This document shows, piece after piece, positions 1-8,030 of a stretch of 12,529 nucleotides of DNA (its first letter is position 1; the number at the start of each line of letters is the position of its first letter). The DNA is from an uncultured Actinomycetes bacterium. GTDB lineage: Bacteria; Actinomycetota; Thermoleophilia; Solirubrobacterales; Thermoleophilaceae. The position numbers were made by a program, and so were the translations under genes. Under the pieces are notes generated by a model. It searched no databases. It saw only the letters and a program-made list of their open reading frames with translations, and was not told the DNA's origin. Where the stretch lies: the NCBI GenBank assembly GCA_946481495.1, contig CAMLNW010000055.1, positions 1 through 12,529 on the forward strand, written 5' to 3'.

Positions 1-180
1 CTCATCAGGTGCTGCGGGGAAGGTGGGCGGCGGAGTGAAGGGCAGGGTTGGCGGCTCGCTCTGGCAGGAGTCGGGGCCGGTGGCGATCAGGAGGAGGGCG
101 GCGGCGAGGATCGCGAGGCGGGCGAGGTTGGTCCAGCGGATGCGGGCGTGGAGGGGTGGTGGGGTTCTGTTGGAGTGCAC
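1..180 (-). CDS. Partial small protein with one N-terminal hydrophobic helix, function unknown
   Basis: An open minus-strand frame runs from a GTG at 178-180 off the left edge, so only about 60 residues are visible. After a short basic start (HARIRWTNLAR) there is a hydrophobic stretch, LAILAAALLLIATG, at roughly residues 20-33. A single Cys (PDSCQSE) and a Pro/Thr-rich segment follow. This fits a signal peptide or membrane anchor with an extracytoplasmic linker, but the Cys context is a poor lipobox. Third codon positions are almost all G or C, as in the neighbouring real genes, which is the main reason to call it. GTG at 180 is the only plausible start before an upstream in-frame stop. It has no convincing ribosome site, only AGGA three bases away. 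It is divergent from rpsF. I do not recognise the family. Confidence 0.42.
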   Translation of the reverse strand, partial: MHSNRTPPPLHARIRWTNLARLAILAAALLLIATGPDSCQSEPPTLPFTPPPTFPAAPDE

Positions 181-246
181 GTCCTGTGTAGGGACGTGCG
201 GCGGAAGTTCGCCCCCTGGGAAGCGGGAATTTCGGCTTTGCGCTGC

Positions 247-252
247 TATGGT
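247..252 (+). promoter_or_regulatory. Putative -10 element of rpsF (near-leaderless)
   Basis: TATGGT fits the actinobacterial -10 pattern TAnnnT and ends 10 bases before the chosen rpsF ATG. A transcript starting about 7 bases downstream would have a leader of only a few bases. No Shine-Dalgarno site is present. There is no good TTGACA-like -35; a GGAAT at 226-230 could be a -35 for an alternative sigma factor, but that is speculative. Confidence 0.35.
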
Positions 253-262
253 GCCGCGCTCG

Positions 263-673
263 ATGGCTCACCTATACGACTTGATGCTGCTGTTGGACGC
301 GGCTGCTCCAGAGGAGCGGCGGCAGGAGATCCTTGCCGAGGTGCAGGGGATGATCGGCGAGGCGGGCAGCCTCGGCGAGGTCCACGACTGGGGCAACCGG
401 CGGCTGACGTTCGAGATCGACCATCGTCCCGAGGCGGACTACAAGCTGCTGCAGTTCGAGGGCGGCAACGACCTGCTCGACCGGCTGAACAGCAGCCTGC
501 GGATCATGGACGGCGTGCTGCGCTTCAGGATCATCCGCCAGAAGCCGGGCGGTCCGCCCGTGCCGCCGAAGCCGGAGCCGGTTCGCGCCGGTGGCCGTGC
601 CGACGAGCCGGAGGGCCGTGTCGCGGCCCGTGCCGCCGCCGATGCGGCGCCCGAGCCCGTCGACGCCGAGTAA
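263..673 (+). CDS. rpsF: 30S ribosomal protein S6
   Basis: Component of the 30S subunit platform, where S6 pairs with S18 next to 16S rRNA. The 136-residue protein begins MAHLYDLMLLLDAAAPEER, the typical S6 first strand and helix. It continues with HDWGNRRLTFEI (41-52), YKLLQFEG (60-67) and a last strand GVLRFRIIRQK (84-94), the ferredoxin-like S6 fold. Residues 95-136 are an extra Pro/Ala/Glu-rich tail, probably disordered. I chose ATG 263 because the S6 homology starts there. An in-frame ATG at 248 (MVPRS extension) overlaps the putative -10. It is the first gene of the rpsF-ssb-rplI-dnaB block, followed by a 141-base gap before ssb. Confidence 0.95.
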   Translation: MAHLYDLMLLLDAAAPEERRQEILAEVQGMIGEAGSLGEVHDWGNRRLTFEIDHRPEADYKLLQFEGGNDLLDRLNSSLRIMDGVLRFRIIRQKPGGPPVPPKPEPVRAGGRADEPEGRVAARAAADAAPEPVDAE

Positions 674-683
674 CGGGTTACGC

Positions 684-702
684 CGCTTCCGCTACGGAAG
701 CG
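684..702 (+). terminator. Perfect 8-bp hairpin between rpsF and ssb
   Basis: CGCTTCCG and CGGAAGCG form a perfect 8-bp inverted repeat around a 3-base CTA loop, 10 bases after the rpsF stop. No U-tract follows directly, so it may be a weak terminator or attenuator, an RNA-processing site, or an mRNA-stability hairpin that sets S6 and SSB levels apart. A second, weaker 5-bp repeat (TCCCG/CGGGA) lies at 721-737. The rest of 674-814 shows no gene and no clear promoter. Confidence 0.35.
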
Positions 703-802
703 CTCCTTGCCAGACAAAAATCCCGGCAGTAGCGGGAAGGCTCGCCCGTTCCGACGACGCACCTGTCTACCCTCGGTGCTCGGCTGAGAATTCCCAGATA
801 GC

Positions 803-808
803 AAGGAG
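803..808 (+). promoter_or_regulatory. Strong Shine-Dalgarno site of ssb
   Basis: AAGGAG lies six bases before the ssb ATG at 815. This fixes the ssb start and contrasts with the SD-less starts of rpsF, rplI and purA in the same block. Confidence 0.7.
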
Positions 809-814
809 CGTCAG

Positions 815-1270
815 ATGGCAGCCACCAACATCAACCGGGTCGTTTTGACCGGCAACCTCACGCGCGACCCAGAGCTGCGCAGCACGCCGAGCGGAACGTC
901 GGTCTGCAGCCTGCGGGTGGCGTGCAACACGCGGCGCAAGGACGCGTCGGGCGAGTGGGTCGACAAGCCCAACTACTTCGACATCACGATCTGGGGTCGC
1001 CAGGGCGAGAACGCGGCCCAGTACCTCGAGAAGGGCCGGCCGGTCGCGGTCGACGGCCGCCTCGAGTGGCGCGACAAGGAGGGCAACAAGCGCCAGTCGG
1101 TCGACATCATCGCCGACTCGGTCCAGTTCCTCGGCGGTCGTGGCGAGGACGGCGGAGGCGGCAACGGACAGCGCTTCACGCCGCAGTCCGACGTCCCCGC
1201 GGACACCTCCGACTTCCAGGCCGCACCGGCCGGTGGCGGCGGCGCGGCCGACGACGACATCCCGTTCTAG
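815..1270 (+). CDS. ssb: Single-stranded DNA-binding protein
   Basis: Coats and protects single-stranded DNA at replication forks and recruits repair and replication partners. At 151 residues it has the expected layout. The N-terminal OB fold starts NINRVVLTGNLTRDPELR and includes YFDITIWGRQGENAAQYLEKG (54-74) and the strand VDIIADSVQFLG (96-107). A Gly-rich, Gln-poor flexible linker follows, then the acidic partner-binding tip DDDIPF at the C-terminus. The start has an AAGGAG six bases upstream. The linker is rather short for an actinobacterial SSB. It sits between rpsF and rplI as in the conserved cluster, but rpsR does not follow it; only 40 bases separate ssb from rplI. Confidence 0.97.
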   Translation: MAATNINRVVLTGNLTRDPELRSTPSGTSVCSLRVACNTRRKDASGEWVDKPNYFDITIWGRQGENAAQYLEKGRPVAVDGRLEWRDKEGNKRQSVDIIADSVQFLGGRGEDGGGGNGQRFTPQSDVPADTSDFQAAPAGGGGAADDDIPF

Positions 1271-1293
1271 CGGCCCGTCGGCAGGATCGTCTG

Positions 1294-1299
1294 TACCAT
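1294..1299 (+). promoter_or_regulatory. Putative -10 element of rplI (near-leaderless)
   Basis: TACCAT matches TAnnnT and ends 11 bases before the rplI ATG. There is no Shine-Dalgarno sequence in the 40-base gap after ssb. This may give rplI-dnaB-loader its own short-leader transcript besides read-through from ssb. No -35 element is recognisable. Confidence 0.3.
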
Positions 1300-1310
1300 G
1301 CCCACTTCCT

Positions 1311-1763
1311 ATGGCTCAGGCGATCCTGCTTCAAGACGTAGAGACCCTCGGCGAGCGCGGCGACGTGATCGACGTGTCCTCCGGCTATCTGCGCAACTAC
1401 CTCGCCCCGCGCAAGCTCGCGGAGGTCGCGACCCCTGGTGCGATGGCGGCGGCGAAGCAGCGGATCGAGACGGCGGAGCGCGAGGCGCGCGAGAAGGTCG
1501 AGCGCGCCGAGGAGAACGCCGCGTTGCTGCGCAAGACCGTGCTCACGATCTCGCAGCAGTCCGGCGACGACGGCCGTCTGTTCGGCTCGGTGAGCACGCA
1601 GGAGATCGCCAGGGCGATCAAGCAGGCGCGTGGCATCAAGGTCGACAAGCGCAACATCTACATCGACGAGCCGATCAAGTTCACCGGCACGCACATTGTG
1701 CGCGTCGAGGTCAACGACGGGGTCTTTGCGGACGTCAAGACCATCGTCGTCGGCCAGCAGTAG
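1311..1763 (+). CDS. rplI: 50S ribosomal protein L9
   Basis: L9 binds 23S rRNA near the base of the L1 stalk. The 150-residue protein starts MAQAILLQDVETLGERGDVI and carries the L9 signature region GERGDVIDVSSGYLRNYLAP (14-33). A long charged connecting helix spans about 44-77. The C-terminal domain has GRLFGSVSTQEIA (88-100) and ends in the strands HIVRVEVNDGVFADVKTIVV. Full length for the family. ATG 1311 is where homology starts; the open frame extends upstream through ssb only as an overlapping phase. dnaB follows after 28 bases, so the two are probably co-transcribed. Confidence 0.96.
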   Translation: MAQAILLQDVETLGERGDVIDVSSGYLRNYLAPRKLAEVATPGAMAAAKQRIETAEREAREKVERAEENAALLRKTVLTISQQSGDDGRLFGSVSTQEIARAIKQARGIKVDKRNIYIDEPIKFTGTHIVRVEVNDGVFADVKTIVVGQQ

Positions 1764-1791
1764 CCAGCTCCTCCACTAGGACAGGCTTCTG

Positions 1792-3189
1792 ATGGCGGTC
1801 TCCGTTCCCCCGGAGGCGGGTGCCGGCGTTCCCCCGCAGAATGACGAGGCGGAGGTCGCGGTCCTCGGAACGATCCTGCTGACCGAGCAGGCGCTCGACC
1901 AGATCTTCGTCGACCTGCGGCTGACCGCCGACGACTTCTACCGGCCGCGGCACCAGCTGATCTTCCGGGCGATGATGCGCCTGAAGGAGAAGGCGGAGCC
2001 GGAGGCCGTCGACGCGATCACCGTCTGCGACGACCTCAAGCGCGAGGGCAAGCTCGACGAGGCCGGCGGGGCCGCCTACGTCCACTCGCTGCCGACGATG
2101 GTCCCGGCGGCGGGCGCGGTGCGCGACTACGCGCGGATCGTCCGCGACCACGCGATGCTCCGCCGCCTGCTCGGCGCGGCGCGCGAGATCCAGGACAAGG
2201 TCGCGACCGACGGCGGCGACCCGCGCGCGCTGGTCGAGCAGGCCGAGCAGGCGATCTTCCGCGCCGGCCACGACCACGACTCCTCCCAACTGCGGACGAT
2301 CGAGGACGTCCTCCACGAGGAGATCGACAAGCTCGAGCGGCTCTCCAAGGAGGGCCAGAGCCTGACCGGCACCCCGTCCGGCTACCGCGACCTCGACGAC
2401 ATCACCGGCGGCTTCCAGCCCGGCAACCTGATCGTCCTGGCGGCAAGACCGGCGATGGGCAAGTCGGCGCTCGCCACCTGCATCGCCGAGAACGCCGCCG
2501 TCGACCACGGCAAGGCTGTCGCGCTGTTCTCGCTCGAGATGTCCGAGGGCGAGCTCGCGCAGCGCTTCATCGCGTCGCGGGCGAAGATCAACGGCGAGTC
2601 GCTGCGCAAAGGGCGGGTCAAGGCCGAGCGCTGGCCGAAGGTCCTGCAGGCAACCGAGAAGCTCGCCCGCTCGCCGCTGTTCATCGACGACTCGAGCGAC
2701 CTCGGCGTGCTCGAGCTGCGCGCCAAGGCGCGCCGGCTGCACCAGCGCAACCCGCTCGGCCTGCTGATCATCGACTACCTCCAGCTGATGCGCGCCGAGG
2801 ATCCACGCGACGGCCGCGTCGAGCAGGTCGGCAAGATGAGCCGTGGGCTGAAGATCCTCGCCCGCGAGCTGCACATCCCGGTGATCGCGATCTCACAGCT
2901 CTCGCGTGCCGTCGAGTCGCGACCCGACAAGCGGCCGCTGATGTCGGACCTGCGTGAGTCGGGCAACATCGAGCAGGACGCCGACATGGTGATGTTCGTC
3001 TACCGCGACGAGTACTACAACCCGGACACCACAGAGAAGCCCGGGGTCGCGGAGATCATCATCGGCAAGCACCGCAACGGGCCGGTCGGCAGCGTCGAGC
3101 TGACTTTCCTCTCGAACTACCCGAAGTTCGCCAGCATCGCCCGCGAGCGCGTCGGCGACGGCATGGGCGCCGTCGGCGGGGCCGCCTGA
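1792..3189 (+). CDS. dnaB: Replicative DNA helicase DnaB
   Basis: Hexameric 5'-3' helicase that unwinds DNA ahead of the replisome. The 465-residue protein has the N-terminal DnaB domain (PPQNDEAEVAVLGTILL, 14-30, to about 160). A linker and the RecA-like ATPase domain follow. Walker A is ARPAMGKS (218-225), the form usual in DnaB. The SLEM motif is at 247-250, Walker B at LLIIDYLQL (324-332), and ISQLSRAVE (367-375), SDLRESGNIEQDADMV (385-400) and GKHRNGP with the likely arginine finger R428 are also present. No intein interrupts it, although many actinobacterial dnaB genes carry one. The start is ATG 1792, with only a weak AGG upstream. The stop overlaps the next gene by one base, suggesting coupled translation with a helicase loader. 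Confidence 0.97.
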   Translation: MAVSVPPEAGAGVPPQNDEAEVAVLGTILLTEQALDQIFVDLRLTADDFYRPRHQLIFRAMMRLKEKAEPEAVDAITVCDDLKREGKLDEAGGAAYVHSLPTMVPAAGAVRDYARIVRDHAMLRRLLGAAREIQDKVATDGGDPRALVEQAEQAIFRAGHDHDSSQLRTIEDVLHEEIDKLERLSKEGQSLTGTPSGYRDLDDITGGFQPGNLIVLAARPAMGKSALATCIAENAAVDHGKAVALFSLEMSEGELAQRFIASRAKINGESLRKGRVKAERWPKVLQATEKLARSPLFIDDSSDLGVLELRAKARRLHQRNPLGLLIIDYLQLMRAEDPRDGRVEQVGKMSRGLKILARELHIPVIAISQLSRAVESRPDKRPLMSDLRESGNIEQDADMVMFVYRDEYYNPDTTEKPGVAEIIIGKHRNGPVGSVELTFLSNYPKFASIARERVGDGMGAVGGAA

Positions 3190-3917
3190 TGCTGCGCCCC
3201 GTCCCCGACCCCTCGGACCGCGACAGCGAGCGCACGAGCTGCCCGCTCGGGATCTGCGAGGGCAACGGCTGGATCCTCCAGGAGGACAACACGACGATCC
3301 CCTGCGACTGCCGCGAGCGCCAGATCGGCAGGGCGATCTCGCGCGGGATGGGAACCGGCATCCCGAAGAAGTTCCGCGGCGTCTCGTTCGACCGCAAGCC
3401 GATCGCAGACCTCGACCCGTTCGTGCTGCGCCCGGTGCGCGCCTTCGTTGAGGACGTCGAGCGCAACGTCGAGGCTGGCCGCGGCCTCTGGTTCATGGGC
3501 GACGTCGGCACCGGCAAGACGTCGCTGGCGATGCTCGTCTCCCAGGCAGTCGAGAAGGCCGGGCGCTCGGTCGCGGTCTACCCGGTGACGCGCCTGCTCG
3601 CCGAGATCAAGGACACCTACGACAGCGACTCGACCGGCTCCTACATGGGCCTGTTCCGGCGGCTCTGCTCGGTCGACCTGCTCCACCTCGACGACCTCGG
3701 CGCCGAGAAGCGGACCGACTGGGTGCTCGAGCAGCTCTACGCGATCGTCAACGAGCGCTGGCAGGACGAGCGCTCGATCGTCGTCACGACGAACATCGTC
3801 GACCTCGACGACCTGCGCGAGCAGATCGGCGCGCGGACCGTCTCGCGCCTACTCGAGATCTGCGGCGACCCGCTGCCGATCATGGGGCCGGACCTGCGCG
3901 TCAGCTCGGCTGGCTGA
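3189..3917 (+). CDS. DnaC/DnaI-like AAA+ ATPase, probable helicase loader
   Basis: A 242-residue IstB/DnaC-type ATPase that probably opens or loads the DnaB ring on origin DNA. The N-terminus has four Cys (C18, C23, C39, C41; CPLGICEGNG and CDCRE), like the zinc-binding N-terminus of DnaI/DnaC proteins. Residues 45-75 (KKFRGVSFD) are the usual linker. The AAA+ core has Walker A GDVGTGKT (104-111), Walker B LLHLDDLG (164-171), sensor-1-like TTN (200-202) and the C-terminal SRLLE with R220 as likely arginine finger. The ATG overlaps the dnaB stop (TGATG), so translation is probably coupled, supporting a role on DnaB. No transposase lies nearby, which argues against an insertion-sequence IstB. 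That it loads DnaB is inference from family and position. Confidence 0.88.
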   Translation: MLRPVPDPSDRDSERTSCPLGICEGNGWILQEDNTTIPCDCRERQIGRAISRGMGTGIPKKFRGVSFDRKPIADLDPFVLRPVRAFVEDVERNVEAGRGLWFMGDVGTGKTSLAMLVSQAVEKAGRSVAVYPVTRLLAEIKDTYDSDSTGSYMGLFRRLCSVDLLHLDDLGAEKRTDWVLEQLYAIVNERWQDERSIVVTTNIVDLDDLREQIGARTVSRLLEICGDPLPIMGPDLRVSSAG

Positions 3918-3927
3918 GACCGGCCCG

Positions 3928-5256
<1,329 letters not shown>

Positions 5257-5275
5257 CTCGTGCTCTAAGCGGCGC

Positions 5276-5935
5276 CTATCGCGTCGGTTCGAGTACGAGC
5301 TGCTCGCCGCGCCGGAGAAAGCGGCCGGCGAGGGCGACCGAGGACATCATCGCGATCGCGGCGAGGGCGATCTGGACGCTGACGATGCCCTCCTCGGACC
5401 AGTAGACGTCGTCGAGCTCGAGCAGCAGGGCAGCCTCGTCGAGGGTCAGGCCCATGCCGGCGCCGAACGGGATTGCGAGCCAGGACTCGAGGCCCTCGCG
5501 GCGGGTGGCGATCGCGGCCGAGCCCGAAAGGAAGGTCAGCAGGATGCCGGGGACGTAGTGGTGGATGTGGCGGCGGCCGACGATCACGTTGCGGAACGGG
5601 CCGACCGAGCGGCGATCACGCAGCAGCGTCGTGACGCTGCGGACCGTGATGAAGGTCGTGACGAACGAGGTGAAGAGGTTGAACAGCGCGTTCTCACGCG
5701 CCGGCACGTCGCGGTAGCCGCGCGTGGCGACCGTCGCGGTCTCGACGACCGCCTCGGCCGCGGCAAGCAGCGGCTCGTCGGAGTCCTTCGGCAGCGGCGC
5801 CGAGCCGCGATGCCAGACGCGCGCAACCTCGCCCGCCACGACAGCGCCGGCCAGCGCGGTGGCGACGCCGCCGAGCACGAAGGTCAGCCGGTCGGCGCGA
5901 AGTCCGCGGCGGCGACGGCGCGTCACTCGGACCAT
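5276..5935 (-). CDS. Conserved polytopic membrane protein of unknown function
   Basis: A 219-residue protein with a very basic N-terminus (MVRVTRRRRRGLRADR) and about five hydrophobic segments near 18-38, 84-104, 126-144, 150-172 and 184-205. Two motifs stand out. One is the histidine cluster GRRHIHHYVPGI (120-131) at a membrane entry. The other is the acidic TLDEAALLLELDDVYW (164-179). I recall a similar motif pair from uncharacterised actinobacterial integral membrane proteins but cannot name a function; metal or lipid-headgroup handling would be a guess. I chose ATG 5935 because the frame upstream is antisense-like sequence running into the preceding gene. The gap to the acetyltransferase gene is 94 bases, so it may be the last gene of the sugar operon or separate from it. 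It converges on purA. Confidence 0.78.
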   Translation of the reverse strand: MVRVTRRRRRGLRADRLTFVLGGVATALAGAVVAGEVARVWHRGSAPLPKDSDEPLLAAAEAVVETATVATRGYRDVPARENALFNLFTSFVTTFITVRSVTTLLRDRRSVGPFRNVIVGRRHIHHYVPGILLTFLSGSAAIATRREGLESWLAIPFGAGMGLTLDEAALLLELDDVYWSEEGIVSVQIALAAIAMMSSVALAGRFLRRGEQLVLEPTR

Positions 5936-6029
5936 GGCGCAGGCGAGCCCTTCGGGTCGGTGCGCGGCGTGAGCGCCCAGACCCGGCTCGCGGCGCGTGG
6001 GCGACCAGCCCGGACACCGTGGCCGAGCA

Positions 6030-6746
6030 TCACGTCCACCGCTCGAGGAGATCGCCGTCAGGGACCTCGCGGACGACGCGCGCCGGAACGCCCATGACGA
6101 CCGCGCGAGCGGGCACATCGCCGGTCACGACGGCGCCCGCGGCGACGAAGGCCTCCTCGCCGATCTCGACGCCCGGCACGAGAACCGCTCCGCCGCCAAC
6201 GCGGCAGGCGCGTCGCAACATGGCGCCGCGCAGCGCGTAGTCGGGGCCGTGGCGGCCCATCGTGTCGTCGTTGGTCAGGGTTACGCCGGGCGCGACGAAG
6301 ACGTCGTCCTCGATCGTCGAGAAGGCGGTGATGTAGCAGCCGGTCTGGATCCGGACGCGCTCGCCGATCGTGACGTCGTTGTCGACCGCCGAGCCGCGAC
6401 CAACGACCGAGCCGGCTCCGATCGTGGCACGCTCGCGTACCTGGGCCTGGTCGCCGACGATCGCTCCGTCGCCGATCGTCGCGCCGGCGACGACCACAGC
6501 CCCCGCGCAGATCGTGGCGCCCGCACCTATCCGCGCAGGCTGCAGCTCCGACCGCGACGCCGTCGAGCGCGCTCCGAGTGCCAGCGGCTTGCCGACTACC
6601 GCTCCGTCCTGGAACCGCGCCCCCGCGCCGACGACCGTTCCCGCATGGATCACGACGTGGCCACCGAGCTCTACGTCTTCGGGCAGCGTGACGCCGCCAC
6701 CGAGCAGCAGGCCCGGCGCTCGATCCGACTCAGACAGCGCCGACAC
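6030..6746 (-). CDS. Left-handed beta-helix (hexapeptide) N-acetyltransferase, WbpD-like
   Basis: Trimeric acyltransferase, probably using acetyl-CoA to acetylate the amino group of a UDP-amino-uronic acid. Most of the 238 residues are hexapeptide repeats (for example IGAGATICAGAVVVAGATIGDGAIVG). The catalytic and CoA part is YITAFSTIEDDVFVAPGVTL, then RRACRVGGGAVLVPGVEIGE and VAAGAVVTGDVPARAVVMGVPARVVR near the end. The closing pattern is typical of the WbpD/WlbB group. The protein has more coils than WbpD. The start is uncertain: I chose GTG 6746 (VSALSESD), which overlaps the preceding oxidoreductase by 17 bases with GAGAG upstream; TTG 6764 is an alternative. The overlap supports joint action with the oxidoreductase in surface-sugar synthesis. 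The exact substrate is inferred. Confidence 0.88.
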   Translation of the reverse strand: MSALSESDRAPGLLLGGGVTLPEDVELGGHVVIHAGTVVGAGARFQDGAVVGKPLALGARSTASRSELQPARIGAGATICAGAVVVAGATIGDGAIVGDQAQVRERATIGAGSVVGRGSAVDNDVTIGERVRIQTGCYITAFSTIEDDVFVAPGVTLTNDDTMGRHGPDYALRGAMLRRACRVGGGAVLVPGVEIGEEAFVAAGAVVTGDVPARAVVMGVPARVVREVPDGDLLERWT

Positions 6747-7743
6747 TTCGCCGACTCTCGTCAAGCGACTGCTGCAGCGCCTCCAGCACGCGCACCACGC
6801 GCAGGCCGCTCGCGCCGTTGGAGCGCGGCGCCTCACCGGAGCGGATGCTGTCGACGAAGTGCGCGCACTCGATCCGCAGCGGCTCGTCGTTGGGGATGCT
6901 CGGGCTCGAGATGTCCCCGGAGCGGGTGATGTACTCGCCGTAGGAGGAGGAGTCCTGGTCGAAGCCCTTGTCGTAGATCGTCAGCTTGCGCTCGAGCTCC
7001 ATGTCGTCGAAGGTCGCCATCTTCTTCGAGCCGACAACGGTGAAGCGGCGCTCCTTGTGCGGGTCGAGCCATGACAGGTGAAGGTGCGCGGCGAGCCCGG
7101 ACGGGAAGCGCATGTAGGCGAAGACGACGTCCTCGATCCCCTCCTGCATGTAGCACTCGCCGGTCGCGCTCAGCTCGACCGGCTCCTCGCCGCCGGCGAG
7201 CCGCAGCACGACCGAGACGTCATGGGCGCCGAGCGACCAGAGCGCGTTCTCCTCGGCGCGCAGCTTGCCGAGGTTGAGCCGGTTGCCGTAGATGTAGTGG
7301 ATGTCGCCGAGCTCGCCGGAGTCGGCGATCGCCTTCAGCGTCTCGAGGCCGGGGTGGTACTCGAGCAGGTGGCCAACCATCAGGACGCGGCCGGCGTCGC
7401 GCGCCGCGGCGACTGCCTGCTCGGCCTCCGCGACCGACTGCGCGAGTGGCTTCTCGACGAAGCAGTGCTTGCCGGCCTCGAGCACCCTCACGGCGAGCGC
7501 GGCGTGGGTCGGGACGGGCGTCGCGATCACGACCGCGTCGAGCTCCGGGTCGGCGAGCAGCTCGTCGAGGTCCGCACTGACGCGCGCATCCGGGAATACC
7601 TGGCCCCAGCGCTCGCGTGCGGCCTCGGACCCGTCGCAGATCCAGCGCAGCTCGGCCTGCGGCAGCCGGTCGAAGTTGCGCGCCAGGTTCGGCCCCCAGT
7701 AGCCGAGGCCGACGACGCCGACGCTGACCGGGCGCTCGCTCAC
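6730..7743 (-). CDS. Gfo/Idh/MocA-family NAD-dependent oxidoreductase, WbpB-like
   Basis: A 337-residue dehydrogenase with an N-terminal Rossmann fold. The dinucleotide loop is VGVVGLGYWGPNLARN (8-23), followed by VVIATPVPTHAALA (71-84) and the family motif EKPLA (97-101). The C-terminal alpha/beta domain has LGAHDVSVVLRL (171-182), carrying the conserved His/Asp pair. In the WbpB/WlbA pathway such an enzyme oxidises C3 of UDP-GlcNAcA to the 3-keto sugar that is then aminated. The start is GTG 7743, giving a 4-base GTGA overlap with the stop of the dehydrogenase C-terminal piece. This keeps the operon's coupled architecture. The following acetyltransferase overlaps its end. Substrate assignment rests on context with the 2-epimerase, the WbpA-like gene and the acetyltransferase. 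Confidence 0.9.
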   Translation of the reverse strand: MSERPVSVGVVGLGYWGPNLARNFDRLPQAELRWICDGSEAARERWGQVFPDARVSADLDELLADPELDAVVIATPVPTHAALAVRVLEAGKHCFVEKPLAQSVAEAEQAVAAARDAGRVLMVGHLLEYHPGLETLKAIADSGELGDIHYIYGNRLNLGKLRAEENALWSLGAHDVSVVLRLAGGEEPVELSATGECYMQEGIEDVVFAYMRFPSGLAAHLHLSWLDPHKERRFTVVGSKKMATFDDMELERKLTIYDKGFDQDSSSYGEYITRSGDISSPSIPNDEPLRIECAHFVDSIRSGEAPRSNGASGLRVVRVLEALQQSLDESRRSVGAV

Positions 7744-8030
7744 AGCCGCACGAGGTTCGGGGCCTCGATGTGGCGTGTGACGCCGCGGAAGTCGACGACT
7801 AGCGGGGCGGTCGCGACGATCCGCTCGAGGTCGAGCCCTGGGTGGGCGGTCACGATGACCGCGACATCACAGTCGGCCAGGACAGCGTCGAACGGCTCGT
7901 TCGAGTAGCCGAGCTCGGGAACCTCGGGGACGTAGTCGTCGTGGTAGGAGATCGCGGCGCCCTGTTGGTCGAGTAGCTGGATGATCTTCAGCGCAGGCGA
8001 CTCGCGCAGGTCGCCGACGCCCGCCTTATA
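7740..8030 (-). pseudogene. C-terminal remnant of WbpA-type nucleotide-sugar dehydrogenase, out of frame
   Basis: The frame read from 8030 to the TGA at 7740 encodes 96 residues with no usable start of its own. It begins YKAGVGDLRESPALKII, the classical beginning of the UDP-binding C-terminal domain of UDP-sugar dehydrogenases. It continues SYHDDYVPEVPELG, ADCDVAVIVTAHPG and ends VVDFRGVTRHIEAPNLVRL. It is the missing last third of the dehydrogenase encoded just upstream, but shifted by one base relative to it. The residues that normally precede YK (a G-x-x-V-x-G-x-x-V-L-x-L-G-V-A block) are absent. Its good codon use and the 4-base overlap with the next gene suggest a very recent break or a sequencing/assembly error. 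Confidence 0.82.

Noticed and set aside
23..262. Upstream extension of the S6 frame to an ATG at 23
   Set aside because: S6 homology begins at 263; the extension is antisense to the better-supported partial gene at 1-180 and has no family resemblance.
5..271. 88-residue minus-strand frame with Pro/Arg-rich translation
   Set aside because: It is in a different phase from the frame with the hydrophobic helix and G/C-biased third positions, and its composition is typical of a shadow frame in GC-rich DNA.
1140..1310. N-terminal extension of L9 overlapping the end of ssb
   Set aside because: L9 homology starts exactly at the ATG at 1311; the extension is out-of-phase ssb sequence.
1735..2874. 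379-codon minus-strand open frame opposite dnaB
   Set aside because: Low-complexity translation rich in Leu, Ala, Val, Asp and Arg; it is the antisense of a clear dnaB and matches no family I recognise.
3189..3917. Reading the AAA+ gene as an insertion-sequence IstB helper
   Set aside because: No transposase or terminal repeats nearby, an N-terminal four-Cys motif of DnaI/DnaC type, and a one-base overlap with dnaB.
5257..5275. Bidirectional terminator between purA and the convergent membrane protein gene
   Set aside because: No convincing hairpin or T-run was found in this 19-base gap.
5936..6118. N-terminal extension of the membrane protein gene
   Set aside because: It runs into the preceding acetyltransferase gene, and its Arg/Ser/Pro-rich translation is unlike the membrane protein.
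6747..6836. Longer acetyltransferase start at 6836
   Set aside because: The extra residues (Arg/Cys/Ala-rich) are out-of-phase translation of the oxidoreductase end; GTG 6746 fits the fold better.
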